Shown here piece by piece: positions 8,515 to 16,892 of a DNA stretch of 42,023 nucleotides. Origin of the DNA: Desulfosarcina sp. (lineage in GTDB: Bacteria; Desulfobacterota; Desulfobacteria; Desulfobacterales; Desulfosarcinaceae). The notes under the pieces are model-generated. The model worked only from the letters and a program-made list of their open reading frames with translations. It was not told the origin of the DNA and did no database searches. The stretch covers positions 1 through 42,023 of the forward strand of contig JABZFO010000138.1 of the NCBI GenBank assembly GCA_014237405.1, written 5' to 3'. Position numbers and translations under genes: made by a program. Positions within the stretch are counted from its first letter, which is position 1; each line of letters opens with the position of its first letter.

Positions 8515-8599
8515 CGGTCATCCTATCGTGGCCGTTTTTCAGCCGCTGTCCCAGCAACTTCTCGGCCTCGACCGGAAAATGCCGTTTAGGAATGGGCAT
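8462..8599 (-). CDS. 45-aa hypothetical protein coupled to lpd
   Basis: The frame starts at an ATG that overlaps the lpd stop codon in the arrangement TAATG, a layout typical of translational coupling. The predicted peptide is basic and amphipathic, with a helical C-terminal part rich in Met and Lys (MQEKMMAMFESAV). Its third codon positions are strongly G/C, as in real genes here. I recognise no family. Its 3' end overlaps the convergent cysteine-cluster gene by 53 bp, so one of the two 3' ends may not be real. Confidence 0.42.
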   Translation of the reverse strand: MPIPKRHFPVEAEKLLGQRLKNGHDRMTVTRKMQEKMMAMFESAV

Positions 8600-10011
8600 T
8601 ATGATGCATAGATAGAGCACTTGCGCACATTCATGGCCGCCTCCTGCAGGGCTTCGGAAAAGGTGGGATGGCCGTGAATGGTCCGTGAAATGTCCTCGGA
8701 ACTGGCACCAAACTCCAGGGCCAGCACGCATTCGGCGATCATGTCCGCCGCCCGTGGGCCGATGATGTGAACGCCCAGGATCCGGTCGGTCTTACCGTGA
8801 GAGATGAGCTTGACGAACCCGTCGGTCTCGCCCATGCAGCGGGCCCGCCCCGCACCGGAAAAGGGAAAGCTGCCCACGCAGTAGGGGATCTCCTTTTCGC
8901 GCACCTGCTCTTCGGTGAGGCCCACGCTGGCCACCTCGGGCCAGGTATAGACCACCGCCGGAATGGTGTCGTAGTTCACTTCGCCGGCACGTCCGGCCAG
9001 ACACTCCACCGCCGCGATGCCTTCGGCGGAGGCTTTGTGGGCCAGCATGGGGCCGGGAACCAGGTCACCGATGGCATAGATGCCGTCGACGCTGGTGCGG
9101 TAGGTCTCGTCCACGAGGATCTGGCCGGTTTTCAGATCTGTCTCGATGCCCAGTGCTTCAATGCCCAGGTCCCGGGTGAGGGGACGACGGCCGATGGACA
9201 CCAGCAGCCGGTCGAAGGTCATTTCCTCGGTCTTTCCTCCGCTTTCCAGCACGGCCTTGACCCTGTTACGCGCCACCTTGGCCTCGATCACCCGGGTATT
9301 CAGTTTAAATGCCATGCCCTGTTTTTTGAGAATGCGGTCCAGAGTCCGTCCCACCTGCCCATCCAGGGTGGTGGCGATCTTGGGCAGCATTTCGATGACG
9401 GTAACCGTGGATCCCAGCCGGTTCCACACGGATCCCAATTCCAGGCCGATGTATCCGCCGCCCACGATGCCCAGGTGTTTGGGAACGGTATCGAATGCGA
9501 GGGCTTCGGTGGAACTGACGATATGCTTACCATCGAATTCCAGTCCTTTTACTTCTATGGGTTCGGAGCCGGTTGCCAGCAGGATGTTTTTAGCCGACAG
9601 GGAAACCGGCTTTTTCCTGCCCGCTTTCACTTCGACCGTGCCAGGCGCCGTTACCGACGCCGTGCCGTAGAAAATATCGATATTGTTGCCTTCCAGCAAC
9701 TTACGCACGTTTTCGGTAAGATCTTCCACCACCTTGTCCTTGCGGGCCAGCATAGCGCCCAGATCCAGGGACACTTTTCCCGTCTTGATGCCGTATTCGG
9801 CAAAACGGTCCCTGGCCAGATGATAGTACTCGGACGAATCCAGCAGCGCCTTACTGGGAATGCACCCCACGTTGAGGCAGACCCCGCCCAATCGGGAGAA
9901 TTTCTCCACCACGGCGGTCTTCAGGCCCAGCTGGACCGCACGAACGGCCGCCACGTATCCGCCGGGTCCGGAACCGATGATCACCAGGTCGAACTGTGCT
10001 TGATCTGCCAT
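8599..10011 (-). CDS. lpdA: Dihydrolipoamide dehydrogenase (E3)
   Basis: This 470-aa flavoprotein reoxidises the dihydrolipoyl arm of 2-oxo-acid dehydrogenase complexes and passes electrons to NAD+. The FAD motif GSGPGG is at residues 13-18. The redox disulfide CLNVGC at 45-50 is followed by IPSK. The NAD motif GGGYIGLELG and the C-terminal HPTFSE with the catalytic His-Glu pair are all present. It follows sucB by 2 nt, and both lie in the sucA-sucB-lpd operon, which makes it the E3 of 2-oxoglutarate dehydrogenase. Its stop overlaps the start of a 45-aa frame. Length is normal for the family. Confidence 0.95.
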   Translation of the reverse strand: MADQAQFDLVIIGSGPGGYVAAVRAVQLGLKTAVVEKFSRLGGVCLNVGCIPSKALLDSSEYYHLARDRFAEYGIKTGKVSLDLGAMLARKDKVVEDLTENVRKLLEGNNIDIFYGTASVTAPGTVEVKAGRKKPVSLSAKNILLATGSEPIEVKGLEFDGKHIVSSTEALAFDTVPKHLGIVGGGYIGLELGSVWNRLGSTVTVIEMLPKIATTLDGQVGRTLDRILKKQGMAFKLNTRVIEAKVARNRVKAVLESGGKTEEMTFDRLLVSIGRRPLTRDLGIEALGIETDLKTGQILVDETYRTSVDGIYAIGDLVPGPMLAHKASAEGIAAVECLAGRAGEVNYDTIPAVVYTWPEVASVGLTEEQVREKEIPYCVGSFPFSGAGRARCMGETDGFVKLISHGKTDRILGVHIIGPRAADMIAECVLALEFGASSEDISRTIHGHPTFSEALQEAAMNVRKCSIYAS

Positions 10012-10013
10012 CT

Positions 10014-11267
10014 TTACACCTCCAATGCCATGCGTTCCGGGTTTTCCACGAACTCCTTGACCCGCTTGAGAAAGGTCACAGCGCCCTTGCCGTCCACGAC
10101 GCGATGGTCGTAGCTCAGAGCCACGTACATCATGGGTCGGATGACAACCTGGTCATCGATCACTACCGGCCGCTTTTCAATCTTGTGCATGCCCAGGATG
10201 CCGCTCTGGGGCATGTTCAAAATGGGGGTCGACAGCAGGCTGCCGTAGACGCCGCCATTGCTCACCGTGAAAGTGCCTCCCTCAAGATCCGCCAGCTCCA
10301 GCCGGTTCTCCTCGATCTTGGCCACGTAGTCCACGATGGCCTTTTCCACCTGGGCGAAGCTCATGCGCTCGGTATGGCGGATCACCGGCACCACCAGGCC
10401 CCGTTTCGTACCCACGGCAACGCCGATGTGCTGGTAGTTGTGGTAGATGATGTCGCTGCCGTCGATAAAGGCGTTGATCTCCGGGACTTCTTTGAGGGCT
10501 TCCACACAGGCCTTGACGAAAAAAGACATGAATCCCAGGGAAACCCCATGGCGTTTCTGGAAAGCCTCCTTGTACAGGGATCGGATCGACATGGCCCGGA
10601 CCATGTCGATCTCGTTGAAGGTGGTGAGCATGGCCGTGCTCTGCTTGGACTCCAACAGCCGCTCGGCGATGCGTTTGCGGATGGGTGTCATGGGTTTTCG
10701 CTCTTCCGTAGCTGCCGCCGATGGTTGAACCGCCTGGGCCGTCGGGGTGGGCGGCGCATCAGGGATACCGGCCGGTGCCTTCTCCAGGTAGAGCAATACG
10801 TCCCCTTTGCTGATGCGGCCACCGGGGGCAGTACCCTGAATCTTCGACACATCGAGGTTCTTTTCGGCGATAAGCCGTCGCACCGACGGCGCCAGGGGAA
10901 TGCCGCCGGTAGACATGGCCGATGCAGCAGGCGCCGGAATTCTGGCTGCCGGTGGGGCAGGTTCCGGGGCGGGTGCTTTTTGGGGTTCCAGCGCGGCTTC
11001 GGTTTTGGGTATTGCCGGTGCCGCTGCGGCATCGGCAGGCTCGAGGGAACCCACCACCGCACCGATGGCCACGGTTTCACCGGCCGGCACCAGGATCGTT
11101 AAAACCCCGTCCGCCTCGGCCACCACCTCCAGGGTCACCTTGTCCGTTTCGATGACAAACAGGGGATCATCCTTGCGGACGGTGTCGCCATCCTGTTTGA
11201 ACCACTCGGCCAGGACTGCTTCCTGAACCGACTCGCCGACACTGGGAATCTTGATTTCGATGGACAT
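10014..11267 (-). CDS. sucB: 2-oxoglutarate dehydrogenase E2, dihydrolipoyl succinyltransferase
   Basis: This 417-aa protein transfers the succinyl group from lipoate to CoA. An N-terminal lipoyl domain carries the modified Lys in ETDKVTLEV (K43). A Pro/Ala-rich linker follows. The E3-binding segment contains [16 protein letters not shown] at about 125-140. The C-terminal catalytic domain has the active-site [12 protein letters not shown] ribosome site gaaggagc precedes the ATG. Spacing to lpd is 2 nt, whereas 265 nt of repeat-bearing spacer separates it from sucA, so it might also have its own promoter. Confidence 0.95.
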   Translation of the reverse strand: MSIEIKIPSVGESVQEAVLAEWFKQDGDTVRKDDPLFVIETDKVTLEVVAEADGVLTILVPAGETVAIGAVVGSLEPADAAAAPAIPKTEAALEPQKAPAPEPAPPAARIPAPAASAMSTGGIPLAPSVRRLIAEKNLDVSKIQGTAPGGRISKGDVLLYLEKAPAGIPDAPPTPTAQAVQPSAAATEERKPMTPIRKRIAERLLESKQSTAMLTTFNEIDMVRAMSIRSLYKEAFQKRHGVSLGFMSFFVKACVEALKEVPEINAFIDGSDIIYHNYQHIGVAVGTKRGLVVPVIRHTERMSFAQVEKAIVDYVAKIEENRLELADLEGGTFTVSNGGVYGSLLSTPILNMPQSGILGMHKIEKRPVVIDDQVVIRPMMYVALSYDHRVVDGKGAVTFLKRVKEFVENPERMALEV

Positions 11268-11286
11268 GAAGGCTCCTTCATCAGGG

Positions 11287-11322
11287 GTTTAGGTGGAAGG
11301 TTGAAGGCTGAAGGATAAAGGA
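11287..11322. repeat. Degenerate gaagg-word repeat in the sucA-sucB spacer
   Basis: The words ggtggaag, gttgaag, gctgaag and gataaagg follow one another as an imperfect 7-8 bp tandem array. The array is purine-rich on the plus strand. It resembles other word-like repeats in spacers of this window (11474, 26844, 26942, 28365). Confidence 0.45.
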
Positions 11323-11473
11323 TTTTGTCGGTTTCAGCCTTGAGGGTCCCCCCGACCTGTTTTGCTCAAAAAACCCGACTATCGAGACGCGAAAAAATCA
11401 AAACTCTATTCACATACGTTGAAGGCTTTTAGACTGAAAGCTGAAGACCGATGAACAAAAATTGCACCGATTT

Positions 11474-11536
11474 CTGTCCTCAGCCCTCTGACATCTGTCT
11501 TCAGTCCTCCGACATCCGTCCCCAAGCCTCCGTCAA
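11474..11536. repeat. 21-bp degenerate tandem repeat, three units
   Basis: Units 11474-11494 and 11495-11515 match at 18 of 21 positions, and 11516-11536 is a weaker third unit. The shared frame is ctgtc, tcag, cc and gacat. The array ends at the sucA stop codon, whose TGA lies inside the last unit at 11533-11535. No function is visible; the position suggests a 3'-flanking element. Confidence 0.6.
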
Positions 11537-14262
11537 CCCGCCATTCCCCCCGCCTGGTTATGGGGGCCGATGGCCTGGTCCACGATGCCGTCCTGCTCCA
11601 TTTTATAGATCGTGGGAAAACCTGTGGCCGGGCTGGCAGAAGCGTTTCGGCCCACATAGTTCAGGGGCTTTTGCAACAGCCGCTCTAGTCGCGGCCGAAT
11701 GAACTGCCAGGCACCCATGTTCTCCGGCTCCTCCTGCACCCAGGTCCAGACGGTGGCCTTTTTGTATCGGCCGATAACCGCCTCAAGGTCCTTTTCAGGG
11801 AAGGGGTGAAGCAGTTCCACCCGGACGATGGCAGTGTCGGCAGCATTGATCTGCTGCCGCCGGGTGATCAATTGGTAGTAAATCTTGCCGCTGCAGAAAA
11901 TGACCTTGTTAGCCGATGCAGTTGCTTCCCCATCGTCCAGAATCGGTTTGAACTGCCCATGGGTCAGGTCCTTCAAGGGGGAGATGGCCATGGGATGGCG
12001 CAGCAGGCTCTTGGGAGTCATGAGGATGAGTGGTTTTCGGAACGGGGCCTTGATTTGCCGCCGCAGCAGATGGAAGTACTGGGCCGGGGTGGTAAGGTTG
12101 CCCACCTGCATGTTGTCGTTGGCGCAAAGCTGTAAAAAACGCTCCAGCCGACCGCTTGAATGCTCCGGCCCCAAACCTTCCCAGCCGTGGGGCAGCAGCA
12201 GGGTCAACCCGCACAATTGCTGCCACTTGGCCTGGCCGCTTGCGATAAACAGATCGATAACACATTGGGCATTGTTGGCAAAATCGCCGAACTGGGCCTC
12301 CCACAGGGTGAGCACCTGGGGCCGGGTCACCGCGTAGCCGTACTCGAAGCCCAGCACCCCGGCCTCGGCCAGCAGGCTGTTGTAGGCCTCGAAGGGCGCC
12401 TGACCCGCTGCCAGATGGCTCAATGGGATGTAGGATTGGCCCGTCTCGTAGTCCCACAGCACGCTGTGACGCTGACTAAAGGTGCCACGGCCAACATCCT
12501 GACCGCTGAGCCGCACGGGGCGGCCCTCGGCAAGGAGGGAAGCAAAGGCCAGGGCCTCGGCACCGGCCCAATCGATGCCTTCTCCGGTGTTTACCGCCTC
12601 CAGCCGCTTGTCCAGCACCCCTTTGAGCCTGGGGTGGACGGTGAATCCTTCAGGTACGGCGGCCAACCGGTGGGCCAGTTTGGCCAGGACCTTCTTGTCC
12701 ACCGCGGTCTTCACCGGGTCAGGGGTAAACGACCCGCTGATCGTCTCCCATTCCGGAAAAAATGTGGGTTCGGGAAAAAGGCAGGTGGAGCCGTGGATCT
12801 CCTCATAGGCCGTTTCAAGACCGCCGTTGACGGCCTGTTCCATTTCCTCCACATCGGATTTTGAAACGACACCCTCGGCCACTAACTGGTCGCCGTATAC
12901 CCGGTTCAGCGGCGGACGCTGGCGAATACGCTGGTACATGGTGGGCTGGGTGAAGTAGGGTTCATCCCCTTCGTTGTGGCCGTAACGGCGGTAGCAGATC
13001 AGATCGACGACCACGTCCTTGCCGAACTGGTAACGGTAGTCGGCAGTCAGTCGGGCCACATGGACCACCGCTTCCGGATTTTCCCCATGGACGTGGAAGA
13101 TGGGCACCATGAGCATCTTGGCCACGTCGGTGGAGTATCGGGTGGAGCGGGCGTCCTCGGGCAGGGTGGTGTAACCGATCTGGTTGTTGATAATCACATG
13201 GATGGTGCCGCCGGTCCGGTAACCTTTCAATTGGGACATATTCAGGGTTTCGGCCACCACCCCCTGCCCGGCAAAAGCGGCGTCCCCGTGCAGCAGCACC
13301 GGCATCACCGCTTTGGCCCCGTCTGCGGCAACGATGTCCTGGCGGGCCCGAACCACGCCCTCCACCACCGGACTAACCGCCTCCAGGTGGCTGGGGTTGC
13401 TCACCATGTAAAGGGCCAGATTGCTGCCGTCGTTCATCGTCCGCTGTGAAAGGTATCCATTGTGATATTTGACATCTCCGGAGCCCACCAGATCATGGGG
13501 ATTGTAGCAGCTCTCGAATTCCGAGAAGATCTCCTCGGCCGGCTTTTCCAGGATGTTGCGCAGCACATTGAGCCGCCCCCGGTGGGCCATGCCCAGGATG
13601 AGCTCCCGGCATCCGGCTTCGGCGGACCACCGGCAAATCTCATCCAGCAACGGGATAAGCGCTTCCCCACCCTCCAGAGAAAATCGGGTTACGCCCACGT
13701 ATTTTTTATTGAGAAAGGCTTCGAACAGCGAGGCTGCCGTCAGCTTTTTCAACAGATCGGTGCGCTCCGCCACCGTGAGGTCGCCCCTGTTCCTGGTCTG
13801 CTCCATGCGCTCCTGAAGCCAACCCCGCTCATCGGGGTCCTGAAGGTGCATGTATTCCACGCCGATGCTGTGGCAATAGGTCTGTTTCAGCCGCCCCACT
13901 ATCTCCTTCAACGGTGCCGAGGTCTGTTCGATCAAACCCGGTGCAGCAAATGCACGGTCCAGGTCCGACACATCCAGGCCAAAGGCATCGAGATCCAGAA
14001 GCGGGTGAGACGTGGGGCAGGCGGACAATGGATCCATGCAGGCCAGCAGGTGGCCGATGTCCCGGTAGCGATGGATCAGCGCCCCCACCTTGGCCTGGCG
14101 CAGGGCCTGCTCATGGTCGGCATCCGCCGGTCCGGCCGCACCGGCCAGTTCAAACCCTTTGAAAAAGAACTGCCAGTCATCGGAAAGGGACGATGGATCG
14201 GATTTCCATTTCCGGTATTGGCCGTCGATGAAGTCGGCGCTCAGAGTTTCGGACAGATTCAT
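11533..14262 (-). CDS. sucA: 2-oxoglutarate dehydrogenase E1 component
   Basis: This 909-aa thiamine-diphosphate enzyme decarboxylates 2-oxoglutarate and succinylates the lipoyl arm of SucB. GMAHRGRLN (residues 224-232), NPSHLE (289-294) and HGDAAFAGQG (325-334) form the cofactor and substrate pocket. The C-terminal transketolase-like region contains LTLLLPHGWEGLGPEHSSGR, with QEEPENMGAW close to the end. The N-terminal segment has the SucB-contacting helix found in OdhA/SucA proteins. The ribosome site taggagg lies before the ATG. It is first in the sucA-sucB-lpd operon. Its presence suggests a complete oxidative TCA branch, unless 2-oxoglutarate:ferredoxin oxidoreductase dominates elsewhere. 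Confidence 0.95.
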   Translation of the reverse strand: MNLSETLSADFIDGQYRKWKSDPSSLSDDWQFFFKGFELAGAAGPADADHEQALRQAKVGALIHRYRDIGHLLACMDPLSACPTSHPLLDLDAFGLDVSDLDRAFAAPGLIEQTSAPLKEIVGRLKQTYCHSIGVEYMHLQDPDERGWLQERMEQTRNRGDLTVAERTDLLKKLTAASLFEAFLNKKYVGVTRFSLEGGEALIPLLDEICRWSAEAGCRELILGMAHRGRLNVLRNILEKPAEEIFSEFESCYNPHDLVGSGDVKYHNGYLSQRTMNDGSNLALYMVSNPSHLEAVSPVVEGVVRARQDIVAADGAKAVMPVLLHGDAAFAGQGVVAETLNMSQLKGYRTGGTIHVIINNQIGYTTLPEDARSTRYSTDVAKMLMVPIFHVHGENPEAVVHVARLTADYRYQFGKDVVVDLICYRRYGHNEGDEPYFTQPTMYQRIRQRPPLNRVYGDQLVAEGVVSKSDVEEMEQAVNGGLETAYEEIHGSTCLFPEPTFFPEWETISGSFTPDPVKTAVDKKVLAKLAHRLAAVPEGFTVHPRLKGVLDKRLEAVNTGEGIDWAGAEALAFASLLAEGRPVRLSGQDVGRGTFSQRHSVLWDYETGQSYIPLSHLAAGQAPFEAYNSLLAEAGVLGFEYGYAVTRPQVLTLWEAQFGDFANNAQCVIDLFIASGQAKWQQLCGLTLLLPHGWEGLGPEHSSGRLERFLQLCANDNMQVGNLTTPAQYFHLLRRQIKAPFRKPLILMTPKSLLRHPMAISPLKDLTHGQFKPILDDGEATASANKVIFCSGKIYYQLITRRQQINAADTAIVRVELLHPFPEKDLEAVIGRYKKATVWTWVQEEPENMGAWQFIRPRLERLLQKPLNYVGRNASASPATGFPTIYKMEQDGIVDQAIGPHNQAGGMAG

Positions 14263-14506
14263 CTTCCGCAGCCTCCTATGGACGGTATCATTGTTATCGG
14301 CACGTCACGGTTATGGTGACGCGTCGTCAAGGTTTCCCCCGTGTGGTTCTCGAATTGGATCTGTTGCTCCATTTTTTCTCCGCGGGCGGGAGTTGCGGTC
14401 AGAATCATATTAACAAGATCCATGCCATGACAGTCAAGGCAAAAAGGTCCCGTGAAACAGGTTAATCCTGATGTTGATAAAACTGTAAGAAGTCAAACAT
14501 CGTGTC

Positions 14507-14526
14507 ACTCTCACGCAGGCGGGAGT
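14507..14526. repeat. Degenerate CCCGCC-type intergenic hairpin
   Basis: The segment actctcacgcaggcgggagt folds imperfectly (two mismatches in eight pairs) and is followed by ccagaac. The same layout, with perfect arms, occurs at 40021-40040 and, inverted, at 39905-39924. Confidence 0.45.
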
Positions 14527-14590
14527 CCAGAACCGATCGAATGTTGGTCGGATATCCAGCGGCAGGGATCCTACTCGACGGGGAGCTGTT

Positions 14591-14615
14591 TACTTGAGAC
14601 AGGATGTCTCAAGTA
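14591..14615. terminator. Perfect 11-bp stem-loop
   Basis: The arm tacttgagaca (14591-14601) pairs perfectly with tgtctcaagta (14605-14615) around a three-base loop gga. It lies 25 bp beyond the stop of the TVP38-family gene. There is no long T-run, so it may be a 3' stabiliser or a protein-binding palindrome rather than a simple intrinsic terminator. Confidence 0.5.
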
Positions 14616-14639
14616 ACGTGTGTCATGAAACGATCTCGG

Positions 14640-15326
14640 CTATTGCTGTTCGCCTTTGATGCGTTTGATGATTTTGGGGATGAAGAAGGAGAAAACGAAC
14701 AGAACGATGGAGAATAGAACCTTGAAGGAGATCAATTCACCCCAGTTGCCCGACGCCCAGACGTCCTTCAGGGTACCGATGAAAAAGGTAAAGATGAAGG
14801 TCCCAACGATGATCCCCAGGCCGGTACCCGCAATGTAATCCACAAACCGGACTCGGGTGAGCCCCATGCCGAAATTCATGGGTGTGAAAGGAAAGTAGAC
14901 CAGGCGAAGATAGAGGACGGTGGCAAACCCGTTGCGTTCGATGGCGTCATCGTACTTTTTAAGCCGGTCGCCAATGAGTGACGCGGCAAATTCCCGGCCC
15001 AGGGTCCGGCCGATGAGAAAACCGCCGGCCGAACCAATCATGGCCCCGATCCACACCCACAAAAAACCCCAATAGGGGCCGAAGATGGCGGCGCCCAGCC
15101 CCGTAAGCAGGGTGCCGGGGATAAAGAGACAGACACCCACGGCGTAAACGGCAATATAAAACAGCGGCGCCCACAAGCCTGCCGACGCCAGAAAGTCGCC
15201 CAGGGCATCAGCCGTCAGGTAGCCCTTGATGGGTGTGTAGCGTATCAATACGATGGCACCAACGATAAAGGCCAGGAGAAGAAGGGCCTTGATTCTGCCG
15301 CCGGAATTGGGTTTTGCTGTTTCCAT
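14640..15326 (-). CDS. TVP38/TMEM64 (VTT domain) membrane protein
   Basis: This 228-aa inner-membrane protein has five to six hydrophobic segments. The VTT/SNARE-associated core is at about residues 60-175, with FIPGTLLTGLGAAIFG and IGSAGGFLIGRTLGREF as its signatures. Its transport substrate is unknown; relatives are linked to lipid scrambling or cation handling. It is last in a minus-strand run: DUF547 protein, pyridine-nucleotide oxidoreductase, AhpD-like protein, ArsS, TVP38. This gathering resembles arsenosugar-type gene clusters, so a role with arsenolipids or membrane modification is possible but only inferred from context. Confidence 0.82.
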   Translation of the reverse strand: METAKPNSGGRIKALLLLAFIVGAIVLIRYTPIKGYLTADALGDFLASAGLWAPLFYIAVYAVGVCLFIPGTLLTGLGAAIFGPYWGFLWVWIGAMIGSAGGFLIGRTLGREFAASLIGDRLKKYDDAIERNGFATVLYLRLVYFPFTPMNFGMGLTRVRFVDYIAGTGLGIIVGTFIFTFFIGTLKDVWASGNWGELISFKVLFSIVLFVFSFFIPKIIKRIKGEQQ

Positions 15327-15399
15327 GATCTACTCCTCACCACCACCACCTGCTGGATCTGTTTTCGTTGTCCTGCAGCAATGACGCCGGAAATGGAAT

Positions 15400-15433
15400 C
15401 ACCTGAGCCTCAGGTGCTGATGGCCCCGCCTCA
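15400..15433 (-). promoter_or_regulatory. Putative bacterial SECIS after the arsS UGA
   Basis: On the minus strand the UGA at 15433-15431 is followed by 14 nt and then a 7-bp perfect stem, CACCTGA/TCAGGTG (15416-15410 and 15406-15400), with loop GGC. The loop starts 21 nt after the UGA and begins with G. This fits the commonly used bacterial SECIS consensus, as I recall it: a short upper stem, a loop 16-37 nt after UGA and a G among the first loop bases. The gene's final stop codon lies inside the stem. Confidence 0.6.
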
Positions 15434-16405
15434 GGTAAAACCGGCACCGGCCGTGCAGGTGTAGCAGTGGTCTGCCGTGGCGATGGGTTGCCCCGGCACC
15501 GGCAGCCCGTTCATGTCGGACACATGGATCCGGCTGCGCCCCATGGGCAGCCCCCGGGCCAGGTTGAAATCGCAGTCGTACAGGTATCCATCCCAGGAAA
15601 CCGACACCAGGGTTCGGCACATGACGCTGTCCACCGCGCAGGGATTGAACCCGTCCGACAGCTTCTTCAGGTATGCCGCCAGGTTTCCGGACCGTTCCAG
15701 CCACCGCCGGAAACGCCCTAAGGGCGCATTGGAGAAGCTGAACAGATGATTGAACACGATCCCCCACTTTCTTTCCAGCATCTGCCGAAATCGCTTTTCC
15801 GTTTGCGCCTGATTCGGTGCCGTGAAGGCGCCGGTCGGGTTGGAGACCAGGTTGAGTTCCAGCCCTGTATCCGGATGCCCGTACCCCATGGCGTTGAGCG
15901 TTTTCAGGCCGGCAATACTGGCCGTGAATATCCCGTCTCCCCGCTGTGCGTCGGCCTGGGCCTCGTTGATGGAGGGAAAAGAGGCCACGATGACAACACC
16001 GAGAGATTTGAGCAGCCCCATGAGAGGTTCCCGCCCCCCGCTGTTCAGCGCCGACAGGTTGGATCGAAAGATCAATTTCGGCGCCAGGGCAGCATACGTC
16101 CGGACCATGTAAACGATATCCGGGTTCATCTCCGGAGCACCGCCGGTGATGTCGATCGTCTCTAAGGATACCCGCCCGGCCCATGCCGCGACCTGGTCGG
16201 CCGTCGTCCGTGTCATGACCTCGGTCTTGCCGGGACCGGCATTCAGGTGGCAATGGCCGCAGGTCTGGTTGCACAGCAGCCCCACGTTAACCTGGAGGAT
16301 TTGCGTCTTTTCCCGGGTCAGCGTCAATCCGTTACGGGCAAGGGTTCTGGAAAACCCCATGAGTTCAGCATCCGATTCAGTGGAAAGCGATTTGTCGTCA
16401 GCCAT
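15410..16405 (-). CDS. arsS: ArsS-like radical SAM enzyme, probable selenoprotein
   Basis: The protein is a radical SAM enzyme of the ArsS type (arsenosugar biosynthesis). CNQTCGHC at residues 45-52 is the CX3CX2C cluster motif, followed by HLNAGPGK, and ITGGAPEMNP binds SAM. The C-terminal domain ends in CYTCTAGAGFT and then an in-frame UGA (15433-15431), where relatives have Cys in the motif TAGAGSSCGG. Reading UGA as selenocysteine adds GGAIST and ends at 15410, giving 331 aa with Sec at 325. A SECIS-like hairpin follows. A conventional reading stops at 15431 and loses this conserved tail. I chose ATG 16405 because gaagagg lies 6 nt upstream; ATG 16426, directly after the previous stop, is an alternative. 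It follows the AhpD-like gene closely. Confidence 0.8.
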
Positions 16406-16426
16406 ATTCGCCTCTTCGCTGTGCAT

Positions 16427-16759
16427 TTACATGGACATCTTTTCCGCAATATTTCTCATCTGGACGCCGTGCACCAGGGATGCGCCGCCCCGTATGGCCG
16501 TGGCCACGTGGATGGCTTCGGTCATTTCCGCCATATTGGAGCCGGTTTCCAGACATGCCCGCGTGTATGCGTCAATACAGTAGGGGCACTGGACGGCGTG
16601 GGCCACAGACAGAGCGATGAGTGATTTCTCCCGCTGGGTCAGCTCTCCTTCGGCGAAAACCGCATCGTAATACTCAAAGAACTTTTTTGCCAGGTTGGGG
16701 GTATCCTTGCCGATATCGCCGAATTTTGGCAGGTCGTCAGGCGTGTAGTAAGTTTCCAT
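16427..16759 (-). CDS. AhpD-like (carboxymuconolactone decarboxylase fold) partner of ArsS
   Basis: This 110-aa protein belongs to the CMD/AhpD family. The redox pair CPYC is at residues 58-61 within AHAVQCPYCIDAYT, and IRGGASLVHGVQMRN is the typical C-terminal helix. Such proteins have peroxidase-like activity. This subtype, beginning ETYYTPDDLPKFG, is commonly found next to arsS. Some relatives, as I recall, have Sec at the first Cys; here it is TGC-type Cys. The ATG at 16759 follows aaggagag. The stop abuts the first possible ATG of arsS. It presumably supports the redox chemistry of the arsS pathway. Confidence 0.82.
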   Translation of the reverse strand: METYYTPDDLPKFGDIGKDTPNLAKKFFEYYDAVFAEGELTQREKSLIALSVAHAVQCPYCIDAYTRACLETGSNMAEMTEAIHVATAIRGGASLVHGVQMRNIAEKMSM

Positions 16760-16844
16760 TATTCTCTCCTTCCATAGCGTTTCATAGTCCGGATTGCCAG
16801 CTAAGGGCAGACGTCTGAGGTCGGATGACGGAAACCCGAAAACC

Positions 16845-16873
16845 GATCGCGGCTGAAAGCCGCTCCTACAATT
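16845..16873. repeat. REP-like hairpin, copy 2
   Basis: The hairpin gcggctgaaagccgc is flanked by gatc on the left and tcctacaatt on the right. It matches the layout of 4087-4110. It lies between the oxidoreductase and the AhpD-like gene of the same operon. The preceding 16805-16832 resembles the word-like repeats (gcagacgtctgaggtcgg). Confidence 0.55.
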
Positions 16874-16892
16874 CCCCAATCCCTTAATTCCG

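Larger units (their letters stand above)
14263..14639. other. 377-bp spacer upstream of sucA, downstream of the TVP38 gene
   Basis: I see no coding frame of merit. The spacer holds a degenerate cgcaggcgggagtcc hairpin half and a perfect 11-bp stem-loop, listed separately. It probably contains the sucA promoter and the end of the upstream arsenic-type operon, but I cannot point to convincing -35/-10 boxes. Confidence 0.5.

Noticed and set aside
8767..10113. 448-codon plus-strand frame opposite lpd
   Set aside because: It is the antisense shadow of a well-supported dihydrolipoamide dehydrogenase and shows no family motif; high GC keeps the frame open.
11474..11536. CRISPR array
   Set aside because: The units are directly adjacent and degenerate with no spacers; also true of the arrays at 26844 and 26942. 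No cas genes are present.
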